This document shows positions 1 to 6,646 of a stretch of DNA of 7,801 nt, piece after piece; the stretch's first letter is position 1; each line of letters starts with the position of its first letter. Under the pieces are notes generated by a model, which was not told where the DNA came from, ran no database searches, and saw nothing but the letters and a program-made list of their open reading frames with translations. Position numbers and translations under genes: made by a program. Origin of the DNA: Planctomycetota bacterium (lineage in GTDB: Bacteria; Planctomycetota; UBA1135; GCA-002686595); the NCBI GenBank assembly GCA_029212955.1, contig JARGOW010000106.1, positions 1,403-9,203 of the forward strand. The letters run 5' to 3'.

Positions 1-761
1 CGGGAAGGCACCAGAGGTTCGAGCAATTGACGGACATAGTTGTGTGAACACTTCTGCTTCAGGCCATACTCCTGTGGCATAACTCCTGGATCGTAGAACG
101 TGCCGAAGATCAGGTCCATGATGGGCGATAGGTTGGTGAAGTTCACCCGGCTGGCCTGTTCCATGTCGTGGTGCCAGTGGTGCAGACGGGGGCTTCCGAT
201 GAGGTAGCGCAGCGGACCCGGGGAAAGGGTCACGTTGGAGTGGATGTACACGGCCCATAAGCCGCGGAAGACGGCGAAACCCGCGATGACGTGCAGGGGG
301 AATCCCAGCAGGAGTATTGGGACATTTTCGACCAGGCGGGTGTAGAGATTGTCGAAGGGATGTTCGCGATAGGCGGCCATCCAGTCGAGCTGTTCTGCCG
401 TGTGGTGTACCTTGTGAAATCTCCACAGGAGTGGGATGCGATGGGAGAGTCGGTGGGCCCAGTAGATGGCCAGATCACTGAGGAAGATCACGCACAGGAA
501 CTGGGCCCACATCGGAAGGTTTGCGACGGCGGACTGCACACCAGACAAGGGCAGGCGATCGATATACCTGCTGACCGTGACCAGCACCGCGACGACGGGC
601 GCCGTCCACAGCAGCGCCTGCCCCAGGAAAAAGAGGAGGTCGGTCCCCCACTCCCTGCGAAAGACACCTTGCTTGTGGGCGGGGAACAATCGTTCTAGCG
701 GCAGGAATATCAGGAGCAAGATGAAGAAGGCCGCAGCGCTGTTTGCGAGATCCAGCATCAT
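1..761 (-). CDS. Sterol desaturase / fatty acid hydroxylase family membrane enzyme (C-terminus cut by window edge)
   Basis: Integral-membrane di-iron oxygenase of the fatty acid hydroxylase superfamily (PF04116 type), expected to hydroxylate or desaturate a lipid or sterol-like substrate; the substrate cannot be read from sequence. From the ATG at 759-761, 253 residues are visible without a stop. The three histidine clusters that bind the two irons are intact: HRLSH (H103, H107), HKVHH (H116, H119, H120) and HHWHHD (H194, H197, H198). Hydrophobic stretches at about residues 8-22, 42-63, 84-100 and 147-166 fit a multi-pass membrane protein. The family is usually around 270-300 residues, so probably only a short tail is missing. 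The start overlaps the stop of the upstream gene as ATGA, which supports this start and suggests coupled translation. A second ATG follows directly. Family assignment is firm; substrate is unknown. Confidence 0.93.
   Translation of the reverse strand, partial: MMLDLANSAAAFFILLLIFLPLERLFPAHKQGVFRREWGTDLLFFLGQALLWTAPVVAVLVTVSRYIDRLPLSGVQSAVANLPMWAQFLCVIFLSDLAIYWAHRLSHRIPLLWRFHKVHHTAEQLDWMAAYREHPFDNLYTRLVENVPILLLGFPLHVIAGFAVFRGLWAVYIHSNVTLSPGPLRYLIGSPRLHHWHHDMEQASRVNFTNLSPIMDLIFGTFYDPGVMPQEYGLKQKCSHNYVRQLLEPLVPS
758..761 (-). other. ATGA stop/start overlap between the membrane protein and the desaturase
   Basis: Read on the minus strand, the TGA stop of the 172-residue protein (758-760) shares bases with the ATG of the desaturase (759-761). 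Such four-base overlaps usually mean co-transcription and re-initiation by the same ribosomes. The bases just upstream contain no strong Shine-Dalgarno, which fits coupling. Confidence 0.85.
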
Positions 762-1276
762 CGCTTCGGAGTTTGTTCCGAGGGCTCCAGCGTCACGGGC
801 GGATCGACTTCAGACCGAGTAGGATCCGGTTGCCCAAAAGGGTCGGGGGGTACGAACAGCCCTGGCCGGAAACTGATACTCTTCGAGGAACTCAGCATTG
901 GCGGGGTCCCCCTTGTCGGAGGCATCACCGCCCCTTGCAGCTTAGTACGATATTCCTCATTCCAAACCATTGCATCCAATGGGGGTAGCAAGCCTGAAGG
1001 CATTCCGGATTTGGAGGAATACATGAAAAGCACGCCCGATTGTTGGGAGGTGGTCCAAAGCTCTGCAAGATCCGGATCAGGGGCCACCGTAACGCTGTCG
1101 ACTGGCAGCGCTTCTGGTTCATCGACTGGAAAAGCGGGAAGCGTTGACCCCGACCCCGCAACCGGCTGAGCTTTGCGATGTTCGTGCACAATCAACGCGG
1201 TTGCGATCGAAACCGACAACAAAACGACAAGGCTCCGAGCTAGATTGCGAACGAAAGTGGAGTTGAGATAGGACAT
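758..1276 (-). CDS. Hypothetical single-pass membrane protein, upstream partner of the desaturase
   Basis: I do not recognise a family. From the ATG at 1274-1276 it is 172 residues: a short polar N-terminus with basic residues (R10, R14), one hydrophobic segment at about 13-30 (LVVLLSVSIATALIV), then a soluble part that is acidic and proline-rich, especially residues 141-172. This looks like a signal anchor with an exported, partly disordered domain. The frame stays open upstream to an ATG at 1439-1441, but those 55 extra codons look non-coding (cysteine- and arginine-rich, no hydrophobic pattern), and the later start puts the membrane segment near the N-terminus. Neither start has a clear Shine-Dalgarno. 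Reality of the gene rests on the 4-base overlap with the desaturase and the clean membrane segment. Base composition is visibly lower in GC than the large gene upstream. Confidence 0.7.
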   Translation of the reverse strand: MSYLNSTFVRNLARSLVVLLSVSIATALIVHEHRKAQPVAGSGSTLPAFPVDEPEALPVDSVTVAPDPDLAELWTTSQQSGVLFMYSSKSGMPSGLLPPLDAMVWNEEYRTKLQGAVMPPTRGTPPMLSSSKSISFRPGLFVPPDPFGQPDPTRSEVDPPVTLEPSEQTPKR

Positions 1277-1516
1277 GGAACTCTGTGCAAGAGCATTCAC
1301 AGGGCATCGATCTGCCGGCGCTCCGCAGCTGCATTGGAACAGCCCACGCCCCCGTATCGATGACGAATTCAGACTAACACGGCATAGCTTTACGAACCCA
1401 GCAAACTGGAATAAGCCCCACTCCCCTCTCAACGCAAACATGGCAAGTCTAAGGCCGAACGGTGTGCGATTTCACACGCCCACGAATCGAATCTGCTTGG
1501 CCGTACACAGCACCCC
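1277..1516. other. Intergenic spacer between the large beta-sandwich gene and the membrane-protein/desaturase unit
   Basis: About 240 bases between two genes on the same (minus) strand. It should hold the end of the large gene's transcript and the promoter of the unit at 1-1276. I found no convincing sigma-70 -35/-10 pair at normal spacing on the minus strand and no hairpin followed by a T-tract. The only clear symmetric element is the small inverted repeat at 1462-1477. The spacer is less GC-rich than the large gene. Confidence 0.5.
1462..1477. repeat. Short inverted repeat GTGTG-N6-CACAC
   Basis: Perfect 5-bp arms (GTGTG at 1462-1466, CACAC at 1473-1477) around a 6-base spacer, about 40 bases after the stop of the large gene and about 190 bases upstream of the next gene on the minus strand. 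It could be a regulator half-site pair or a weak hairpin. The arms are short enough to arise by chance. Confidence 0.35.
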
Positions 1517-4099
1517 CTACCTCTCCTCCCCAATGCGCAATGTGACATCACCTGTCGTTTGACCTGGGGGAAGGTCGACGGGGCCTAGGGTTTGCTTGGT
1601 GTCGTGGATCGTTGCGGTTATGTGGAAGGCGTCCAGGGGGGCGGGGTCGAGGGTGACCCAGCCCGTGGCGTCGGTGACCTTTGCAGTGGGGTTGTGGAAG
1701 CCGTTGGCGTCCAGGCCGATTTTTTGGTGGGTGATGGGAGCTCCGTATTCGTCCAGGAGGCGGACTCGGATGGTGCGGAGCTCGAGGTTGTGTTCGGAGT
1801 TCTGCTCGTCGCCCGGGGCCAGGTTCCAGGTTTCTGGAAGGGTCATCATGATCCATCCGGGACCAGGCTGGGCCTCCATGGTGATGGCGTAGGTGTAGTT
1901 GCCCGGGGGGATGCGGGCCTCGAAGCGGCCTTCGCTGTCGGTGGAAAAACGGAGGGCGTGCACGGGGCCCGGGTCCTTTTGCTTGGCAAAGCAGTGCTTG
2001 CCGGACAGGGGTTGCCCGTCCACTTGGAAGCGGCCCGAGATCAGGCCTGGCAGGTGGGGTTGGGCGTCGATGTACAAGGTCTGATTTTGATCGGCGGACA
2101 GCTCCAGGGTTTCCATGGGGACTTGGATCCAACCTTCGGTCACGTCGCTCGTTCGCATCCAGTAGCGCAGGATCGCGTCATATTCCCCGGGCTCAAGGCT
2201 CTTGAATCCAAAGGAGCCATCGGGTTGCACCTGGGCTAGAACCGACGCCCCCGAGCCCTTGGGCTTCAACTCCACGGTCACGGGATTCTTGCCCCCCGGG
2301 GACAGTTGGGCCAGGGTCACAAGCGCAGCCTCGGGGCCCACGCTTCCAGTCAACGAACAGCCCGCCAACAGGGTGATGGGAACGCTCGTTCGGGCCTGCT
2401 GCAGTTCGATTTTCTCCACGTACGGGATGTGGCTATCGCCCGTGATGCGCAGGTACCAGGTTCCGGGAGCGACCTTCAACAGGTCCGTTCCAGCAGAGTC
2501 CGACGTGCCCAATGCCAGGCGCGCATGGGTTGGCGTGTAGCGGCCCGCGTCACAATCGGCAATGGCCACGGCCGGGCTGTCCCACTTGGGTTTGAGTCCG
2601 CGGATCCCGGTTAAAATCTCGATCCGACTGCCGACGACCGGGGCCCCGGCGCCGTCGCTCAACCGAAGCCGCAGATCCACCGGATCCGGTACGATCACGG
2701 TCAATTCGGTGGAGGGCATGGCGCCATCGGACTCGAACTGGACCAGGCCGCTGGTGCCCAATTCCTCCGCTTTGGGAACCACCAGAACAGCGTTCTTCCC
2801 ACTGCGCAGTCCTTTCAACTCCACCCTCCCATCGGGGTGCGTCCCGTGCGAGCTCAGTCTGGACTGGCGGGTCCAGGGGCTTCGGCCCCCCGCAAAAACA
2901 AAGAGGCTGAACTCCGTCACGGACTCGCCCCGCGCGTCCACCACACGCACGACTTGCTCGGGTCGGCGCCGCAGTACGCACCGCACACCCTCGTCCCCCC
3001 ATGCGAACTCCGTGCCGACTTCGGGCAGCACCTGTTCATAGGTTTGGTCCTCGTCCGACGCGCTGAGAGTCACCTCTCCCCGAACCGGACTCGGTCCCCC
3101 GCGGGGGATTTCGAAGGACCCATCCTCGCGGCTCCAGCCCAGGCCCAGGAAGCCGGCGCCCGATGCGGAGATGCGCACACCGCCCAGGGCTTGACCTGCC
3201 ACGTCTTCGCATCGGCCTATGATGGAGAACGTGGGGTCCGGCTTTTCCACGGTGATGTGGATGTGATAGTCCGGGTACTCGGCCTCCCCCAGCACCACCA
3301 TTTGGGGTTCGATCAGGGCTCCGGACCCTTCAACCCGCGGGTACCACTCACCGAAAAACGCGGGGTCAGACAATTCGAACCGGCCCGCACCATCGGTTCG
3401 CGTACGCAGCATGCGCTCGGGGTCCACCAGGGTCTGACCGGTCAGGGCCACATTCGCAAACAGGATCCCCGCATCCGGAACCGGCTCCCGATCGGGGTAG
3501 GTCACCAGACCGGTCACCCCGATCGCCCGATCCATAGCGATGTCCCCAACCTCTACGACCTCGCCCTTGGCCGGCCGCTTCCATTGGGCCATGCGCGGGA
3601 CGAAACCATTGCGGGCAAGGCGCAGGACCGTTCGTCGGCGTTCGGCGCCTTCGGGAATCTGCAGTTCGAACTCCCCGTCCAAAACCGTCACCATCCAGCC
3701 CGCCGGCTCCAGCCCTTGCCAAGGCCCATCGGTATCCGTGGCACCACGTTCGCGCCGCAGGCGAACGTCGCATCCCGCCAGGGGGGCCCCCGAATCACCG
3801 TGTACGACCCGGCCTCGAACCACGAATGCTGGGGTCGGGCCTTCTTCCTTCGCGACCGGTTGCGGGGTCTCCCCGTCGATTCTTCCAGTTCTTCCGTCCA
3901 GCTCGACCAAATCTCGAGCCTTGTCCCCGCCCACCTCCTTTCCTTTCAAGACCTCAGCGGGGGTCCCTTCGACGGAGGCTTTCCCCTTCAAACCGGGCGC
4001 CACGTCCCCGGCCGACCGATCCGATGGCATGAGGTACACCAGACCAAGAACTCCGACGAGCAGTGCACAAATGATCCCCAATCGGCCACGGTCCTTCAT
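1517..4099 (-). CDS. Large envelope-anchored protein with tandem carboxypeptidase-regulatory-like beta-sandwich domains
   Basis: About 860 residues with an N-terminal membrane anchor or signal sequence (basic KDRGR, then a hydrophobic stretch at residues 7-23) followed by a long extracytoplasmic region. It is built from about eight repeats of the carboxypeptidase regulatory-like type (PF13620-like): a strand resembling V-x-G-x-V, a G-x-P-L/V turn, then DG-x-F-E/R or DGRVEL and a PG-x-Y/W strand. Repeats start near residues 93, 194, 292, 385, 475, 582, 686 and 776. Examples are REDGSFEIPRGG (325-336), VQPDGSFGFKSLEPGEY (624-640) and TDSEGRFEARIPPGNY (720-735). No catalytic domain is visible, so a structural, adhesive or scaffold role at the cell surface is likely. 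I chose the ATG at 4097-4099 because it puts the basic residues directly before the hydrophobic core. An in-frame ATG at 4121-4123 and a TTG at 4190-4192 are alternatives; none has a good Shine-Dalgarno. It appears to be a single-gene unit. Confidence 0.9.
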   Translation of the reverse strand: MKDRGRLGIICALLVGVLGLVYLMPSDRSAGDVAPGLKGKASVEGTPAEVLKGKEVGGDKARDLVELDGRTGRIDGETPQPVAKEEGPTPAFVVRGRVVHGDSGAPLAGCDVRLRRERGATDTDGPWQGLEPAGWMVTVLDGEFELQIPEGAERRRTVLRLARNGFVPRMAQWKRPAKGEVVEVGDIAMDRAIGVTGLVTYPDREPVPDAGILFANVALTGQTLVDPERMLRTRTDGAGRFELSDPAFFGEWYPRVEGSGALIEPQMVVLGEAEYPDYHIHITVEKPDPTFSIIGRCEDVAGQALGGVRISASGAGFLGLGWSREDGSFEIPRGGPSPVRGEVTLSASDEDQTYEQVLPEVGTEFAWGDEGVRCVLRRRPEQVVRVVDARGESVTEFSLFVFAGGRSPWTRQSRLSSHGTHPDGRVELKGLRSGKNAVLVVPKAEELGTSGLVQFESDGAMPSTELTVIVPDPVDLRLRLSDGAGAPVVGSRIEILTGIRGLKPKWDSPAVAIADCDAGRYTPTHARLALGTSDSAGTDLLKVAPGTWYLRITGDSHIPYVEKIELQQARTSVPITLLAGCSLTGSVGPEAALVTLAQLSPGGKNPVTVELKPKGSGASVLAQVQPDGSFGFKSLEPGEYDAILRYWMRTSDVTEGWIQVPMETLELSADQNQTLYIDAQPHLPGLISGRFQVDGQPLSGKHCFAKQKDPGPVHALRFSTDSEGRFEARIPPGNYTYAITMEAQPGPGWIMMTLPETWNLAPGDEQNSEHNLELRTIRVRLLDEYGAPITHQKIGLDANGFHNPTAKVTDATGWVTLDPAPLDAFHITATIHDTKQTLGPVDLPPGQTTGDVTLRIGEER

Positions 4100-4364
4100 G
4101 GCAGCCCAGGCTAAGGAATCCATCCGTCCGCCTGCAAACGGCTCCACTCGTTCAAACGGAGACCGTACGAAAGGGATACCTGCCCCATTCAACGTACGGG
4201 GGAGTCCAGCACCTACTGCAAACGGCCTAGATGACGCGTAGCCCGCGACCCGAGGAAATCCATCACCCCAGGGTCACATCTGAACCGCCCCGTAGTATCT
4301 GAGGCGACACCAAGGCCAGGGGCACACCCGGCCCACATCACTCCCCAATCACAGCGATCCCGAC
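4100..4364. other. Divergent intergenic region between the large beta-sandwich gene and the OsmC gene
   Basis: This stretch should carry promoters for both divergent genes. Part of it (up to 4192) stays open in the large gene's frame and would be coding if an earlier start is used. I see no good sigma-70 promoter in either direction; a TAGTAT at about 4292 lacks a -35 partner at normal spacing. The only repeated element is the direct repeat described separately. Confidence 0.45.
4132..4226. repeat. Pair of 11-bp direct repeats CTGCAAACGGC upstream of the large gene
   Basis: CTGCAAACGGC occurs at 4132-4142 and again, identical, at 4216-4226, 84 bases apart (eight turns of B-form DNA at 10.5 bp per turn). 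Both copies lie just upstream of the preferred start of the large beta-sandwich gene. They could be two sites for one regulator; chance is also possible. Confidence 0.3.
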
Positions 4365-4820
4365 ATGACTGACCACCCGCCCATCGAAACCTTCCGAGCC
4401 ACCGCCCAAGGCACCGGCTGGCCCACCCGAGTTGCCATCTCCCAATCCGATTGGGTTTTCCAAGTGGATGAGCCCACCGAAGATGGTGGCTCCAACAGCG
4501 GTCCGAACCCCTTGCATCACTTCCTTGCATCCCTGGCCGGTTGCCAAAACGAGCAAGCGCAGGTGGTCGCCGAAGAACTCGGCGTGGAAGTCAAGGAAAT
4601 CCAAATCACCCTTGAAGTCGATCTAAACCTGGCTGGCTTCATGGGCCAGACCGACAATTCCGAGGGCAGCTTCCAAGGGGTCCGCATCGAAGCCCAGGTC
4701 TCCGGCGTCACCGCGGACCAGGCATCTTCCTTGGGACAAAGAGTGGACGCACGCTGCCCGATCCTAAGCCTTCTTCGATCTGCAGGAACCCCGATCGAGT
4801 CCGCCTGGACCCACAAATGA
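4365..4820 (+). CDS. OsmC/Ohr family peroxide-resistance protein
   Basis: A 151-residue cytosolic protein of the OsmC superfamily, thiol-dependent enzymes that reduce organic hydroperoxides and act as dimers. Both active-site cysteines are present in family context: C60 in LASLAGCQNE, at the start of the long central helix, and C131 in DARCPILSLL. The N-terminal half has the alternating strands of the family, and the middle carries VEVKEIQITLEVDLNLAGFMG (74-94), the usual beta strand plus D-x-x-x-G-F/L segment. Length is typical. The ATG at 4365 is the only sensible start; the upstream bases show no Shine-Dalgarno. Whether it belongs to the OsmC, Ohr or YhfA-like subgroup cannot be settled by eye. 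It is a single gene, convergent with the kinase gene downstream. Confidence 0.92.
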   Translation: MTDHPPIETFRATAQGTGWPTRVAISQSDWVFQVDEPTEDGGSNSGPNPLHHFLASLAGCQNEQAQVVAEELGVEVKEIQITLEVDLNLAGFMGQTDNSEGSFQGVRIEAQVSGVTADQASSLGQRVDARCPILSLLRSAGTPIESAWTHK

Positions 4821-4828
4821 CATCGCGA

Positions 4829-4857
4829 GGGTCGGGAGCACTTGGCGTTTCCGACCC
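4829..4857. terminator. Candidate bidirectional hairpin between the convergent OsmC and kinase genes
   Basis: A perfect 7-bp GC-rich stem (GGGTCGG at 4829-4835 with CCGACCC at 4851-4857) and a 15-base loop lies just after the OsmC stop and before the kinase stop on the other strand. No T-tract follows on either side, so it would be a weak intrinsic terminator or a 3'-end stabilising hairpin. Confidence 0.35.
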
Positions 4858-4953
4858 CTTCGTTGGGCCGAGGAAGCTTGCCTGACTTGAAGCCCAAAGC
4901 GGTTGGTCTTCGCGAACCCGTCCTTCTCCACCGGCAGCCGATCCCTGGGGTTG

Positions 4954-5355
4954 CTAAAAGTAAGGAAGGAACACGAACAACCCAATGGCCAAGGCGCCGA
5001 GTGCGGACAAGAGCACCGCGCCGGCCGCCACGTCCTTGGCCTTGCCGATGAGCGGGTTGCGCTCTAGCGTGACCGCATCGCCCAGAAATTCGATGGCGGT
5101 GTTGAGGGCCTCGGCGATCCAGACCTGGCCGATGGCCAGTATCAGGAGACACCACTCGCCCCGCGTGACTTCGAAATGGAACCCCAATGCGAGGACCAAC
5201 ACCGTCGAGATCAGATGGATCCAGGAGTTGTGCTGGGTGCGGATCAAGAGTCCGAGGCCCTGGAAAGCAAAGCGAAAACTTTGGATGCGATCGGTGATCT
5301 TGAATCGTTTGGTGGGCACGGATCCACCATAACGCCCGCGCTTGTTTCGGGCCAT
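4954..5355 (-). CDS. dgkA: Diacylglycerol kinase / undecaprenol kinase, DgkA family (PF01219)
   Basis: Small integral-membrane kinase that phosphorylates diacylglycerol or undecaprenol with ATP and returns the lipid to phospholipid or cell-wall carrier pools. From the ATG at 5353-5355 it has 133 residues. The signature is intact: E82-A-L-N85-T-A-I-E89, then G-D93-A-V, then K105-A-K107-D108 and AAGAVLL. Hydrophobic segments at about 46-61, 67-82 and 110-130 give the three-helix layout. The N-terminal SFRFAFQG and HNSWIHL motifs also match. At the position where many homologues have E-x-N, this protein has QHN (41-43), so the first metal-ligand glutamate may be replaced. A TTG at 5368-5370 and a GTG just before PTKRF are alternative starts. 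Substrate choice between diacylglycerol and undecaprenol is not decidable here. Confidence 0.93.
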   Translation of the reverse strand: MARNKRGRYGGSVPTKRFKITDRIQSFRFAFQGLGLLIRTQHNSWIHLISTVLVLALGFHFEVTRGEWCLLILAIGQVWIAEALNTAIEFLGDAVTLERNPLIGKAKDVAAGAVLLSALGALAIGLFVFLPYF

Positions 5356-5456
5356 AGGGACACGCGGCAAGTTGGGAGATCCCTGCCCCGGGCCAAATCC
5401 GGCCCGCCGCTTTGCAGACCGCTTGGATTTTCGGCCCTAGAACCTGTGGGAAGTGC

Positions 5457-5479
5457 CACGCCCAAGTACGCTGGGCGTG
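5457..5479. promoter_or_regulatory. 8-bp inverted repeat CACGCCCA-N7-TGGGCGTG in the divergent kinase/lipoprotein spacer
   Basis: Perfect 8-bp arms at 5457-5464 and 5472-5479 flank a 7-base spacer. The element lies about 60 bases before the start of the metallo-hydrolase lipoprotein and about 100 bases before the kinase start on the other strand. It could be an operator for a dimeric regulator, or a hairpin in the 5' leader of the lipoprotein transcript. No clear promoter hexamers were found to decide between these. Confidence 0.45.
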
Positions 5480-5531
5480 ATCGAAGCGCCCTCCCCGTTC
5501 CGCACGCGCCCGCATTCCCCAACTCCCCTAT

Positions 5532-5535
5532 GGAG
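5532..5535 (+). promoter_or_regulatory. Shine-Dalgarno GGAG that decides the lipoprotein start
   Basis: GGAG sits six bases before the ATG at 5542-5544. An in-frame ATG at 5530-5532 overlaps this motif and has no ribosome site of its own. The start is therefore placed at 5542, which also leaves a normal lipoprotein signal peptide. Confidence 0.7.
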
Positions 5536-5541
5536 CCCCAC

Positions 5542-6483
5542 ATGCACCGTTCCCTTCGCCAATCACTCTCTTCGCTCGCTCCCGTTTGCCTGGCCGCATT
5601 CGCGTTCACCGCCTGCCAATCCGGATCGGTCGCCGCAGCGCCGAGCCCCGCCCCTGCAGTCGTGCAAAAAGACTCCAAGATCCAAACGCAAAAGGTCACG
5701 GACTCGATCTACATGCTGGTGGGCCGAGGCGGAAACCTGGGAGTTTCCGTGGGAGAGGATGGCCTGCTCATGATCGACGACAAGTTCGCCAACCTGGCTC
5801 CGGACATCAAGGAAGCCCTGGCCGCGCTCGCCAAGGACGCGGGACTCGACAGCGCGGACCCGCGCTTCCTGGTCAACACCCACCACCACGGGGATCACAC
5901 CGGAGGCAACGCGGAATTCGGGGCGGACTCCACGATCATCGCGCAATCGAACGTGCGCAAACGCCTTGCCGATCCTGCGGCACGACGCACCATGCCCAAG
6001 GTAGGCCTCCCCATCGTGACCTTCGACCACGGGCTTTCCGTACACTTCAATGGTGAGGAGATTCGCCTGATGCATTTGGCGGCCGGCCATACCGATGGCG
6101 ACACCGTGGTCCTTTTCATGGATTCGAATGTGGTCCACATGGGCGATCTCTGCTTCAACCACCTGTTCCCTTACATCGACACCGCTTCGGGCGGCACGGT
6201 GGCCGGGTACATCCAAAACATCGAGCATGTTCTCGAGAGCACCAACGAAACCACCCAATACATTCCAGGACACGGCCCCCTGGCCACCCGTGCCAACATC
6301 ATCGAATTGCGCGACATGCTCAAGGGCGTGGTGAAGCTCGTACAAGAGGCCCACGCTGCAGGCCAAACCCCGGCGGAAATGAAAGCAGGCAAACTGCTTG
6401 CGCCCTATGAGTCCTGGAATTGGAATTTCATCACCGCCGACAAGATGATCGATACCGTGGCCGGGGAATTTGCGAAGCGCTGA
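5542..6483 (+). CDS. Metallo-beta-lactamase-fold hydrolase, predicted lipoprotein
   Basis: A 313-residue protein exported and probably lipid-anchored. Basic residues (R3, R6), a hydrophobic core and the lipobox AFTAC place the lipidated cysteine at residue 25, followed by an Ala/Pro-rich linker to about 40. The rest is one MBL-fold domain with a complete dinuclear metal site: THHHGDHTGGN (H114, H116, D118, H119), AGHTDGD (H183), MGDLCF (D202) and IPGHGP (H244). The bridging residue is Asp, as in glyoxalase II-type and general hydrolases, rather than the Cys of class B1 beta-lactamases, so a lactamase role should not be assumed. Substrate is unknown. A C-terminal helical tail (about 251-313) follows the last metal ligand. 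It is a single gene, divergent from the kinase and convergent with the small-protein unit downstream. Confidence 0.93.
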   Translation: MHRSLRQSLSSLAPVCLAAFAFTACQSGSVAAAPSPAPAVVQKDSKIQTQKVTDSIYMLVGRGGNLGVSVGEDGLLMIDDKFANLAPDIKEALAALAKDAGLDSADPRFLVNTHHHGDHTGGNAEFGADSTIIAQSNVRKRLADPAARRTMPKVGLPIVTFDHGLSVHFNGEEIRLMHLAAGHTDGDTVVLFMDSNVVHMGDLCFNHLFPYIDTASGGTVAGYIQNIEHVLESTNETTQYIPGHGPLATRANIIELRDMLKGVVKLVQEAHAAGQTPAEMKAGKLLAPYESWNWNFITADKMIDTVAGEFAKR

Positions 6484-6551
6484 TCCCTGCAAATGGTGGA
6501 GGGACTCAATCCGGTAGGCCATTCGGGATTCGGGTCTAGGAAGGCCCATGC

Positions 6552-6572
6552 GAGCCGAACCCAGCTCGGCTC
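6552..6572. terminator. Candidate bidirectional hairpin between the convergent lipoprotein and small-protein genes
   Basis: A perfect 7-bp stem (GAGCCGA at 6552-6558 with TCGGCTC at 6566-6572) with a 7-base loop lies in the 163-base spacer between two stop codons on opposite strands. No T-tract follows on either strand. The position is right for a shared terminator; the lack of Ts limits confidence. Confidence 0.4.
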
Positions 6573-6646
6573 AGGCCAGCCCCCGGCCCATCACGGATCC
6601 GATCCCAGAGACCAGGGCTCCGGGCTCGGATTCCGCCGGGAAAATT

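Noticed and set aside
1277..1441. Upstream 55-codon extension of the 172-residue membrane protein
   Set aside because: The frame is open from an ATG at 1439-1441, but the extra residues look non-coding and would bury the membrane segment in the middle. The ATG at 1274-1276 is more natural.
1462..1477. CRP/FNR-type binding site
   Set aside because: The dyad is TGTG-N6-CACA, two bases shorter in spacing than the CRP consensus TGTGA-N6-TCACA. I keep it only as an unnamed inverted repeat.
2837..4241. Long plus-strand open frames (2837-4114 and 3540-4241) opposite the large surface-protein gene
   Set aside because: They are antisense to a gene with clear repeated domains. Their products are rich in Arg, Pro and Ser with no hydrophobic or motif pattern, as expected from reading GC-rich coding DNA on the wrong strand.
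4517..5515. A 332-codon minus-strand frame crossing both the OsmC and kinase genes
   Set aside because: It overlaps two well-supported genes on both strands and gives an Arg/Pro/Ser-rich product typical of a shadow frame.
5563..6549. A 328-codon minus-strand open frame opposite the MBL-fold lipoprotein
   Set aside because: The plus-strand gene has intact metal motifs, a lipobox and a Shine-Dalgarno. The antisense product is His- and Val-rich without recognisable domains.
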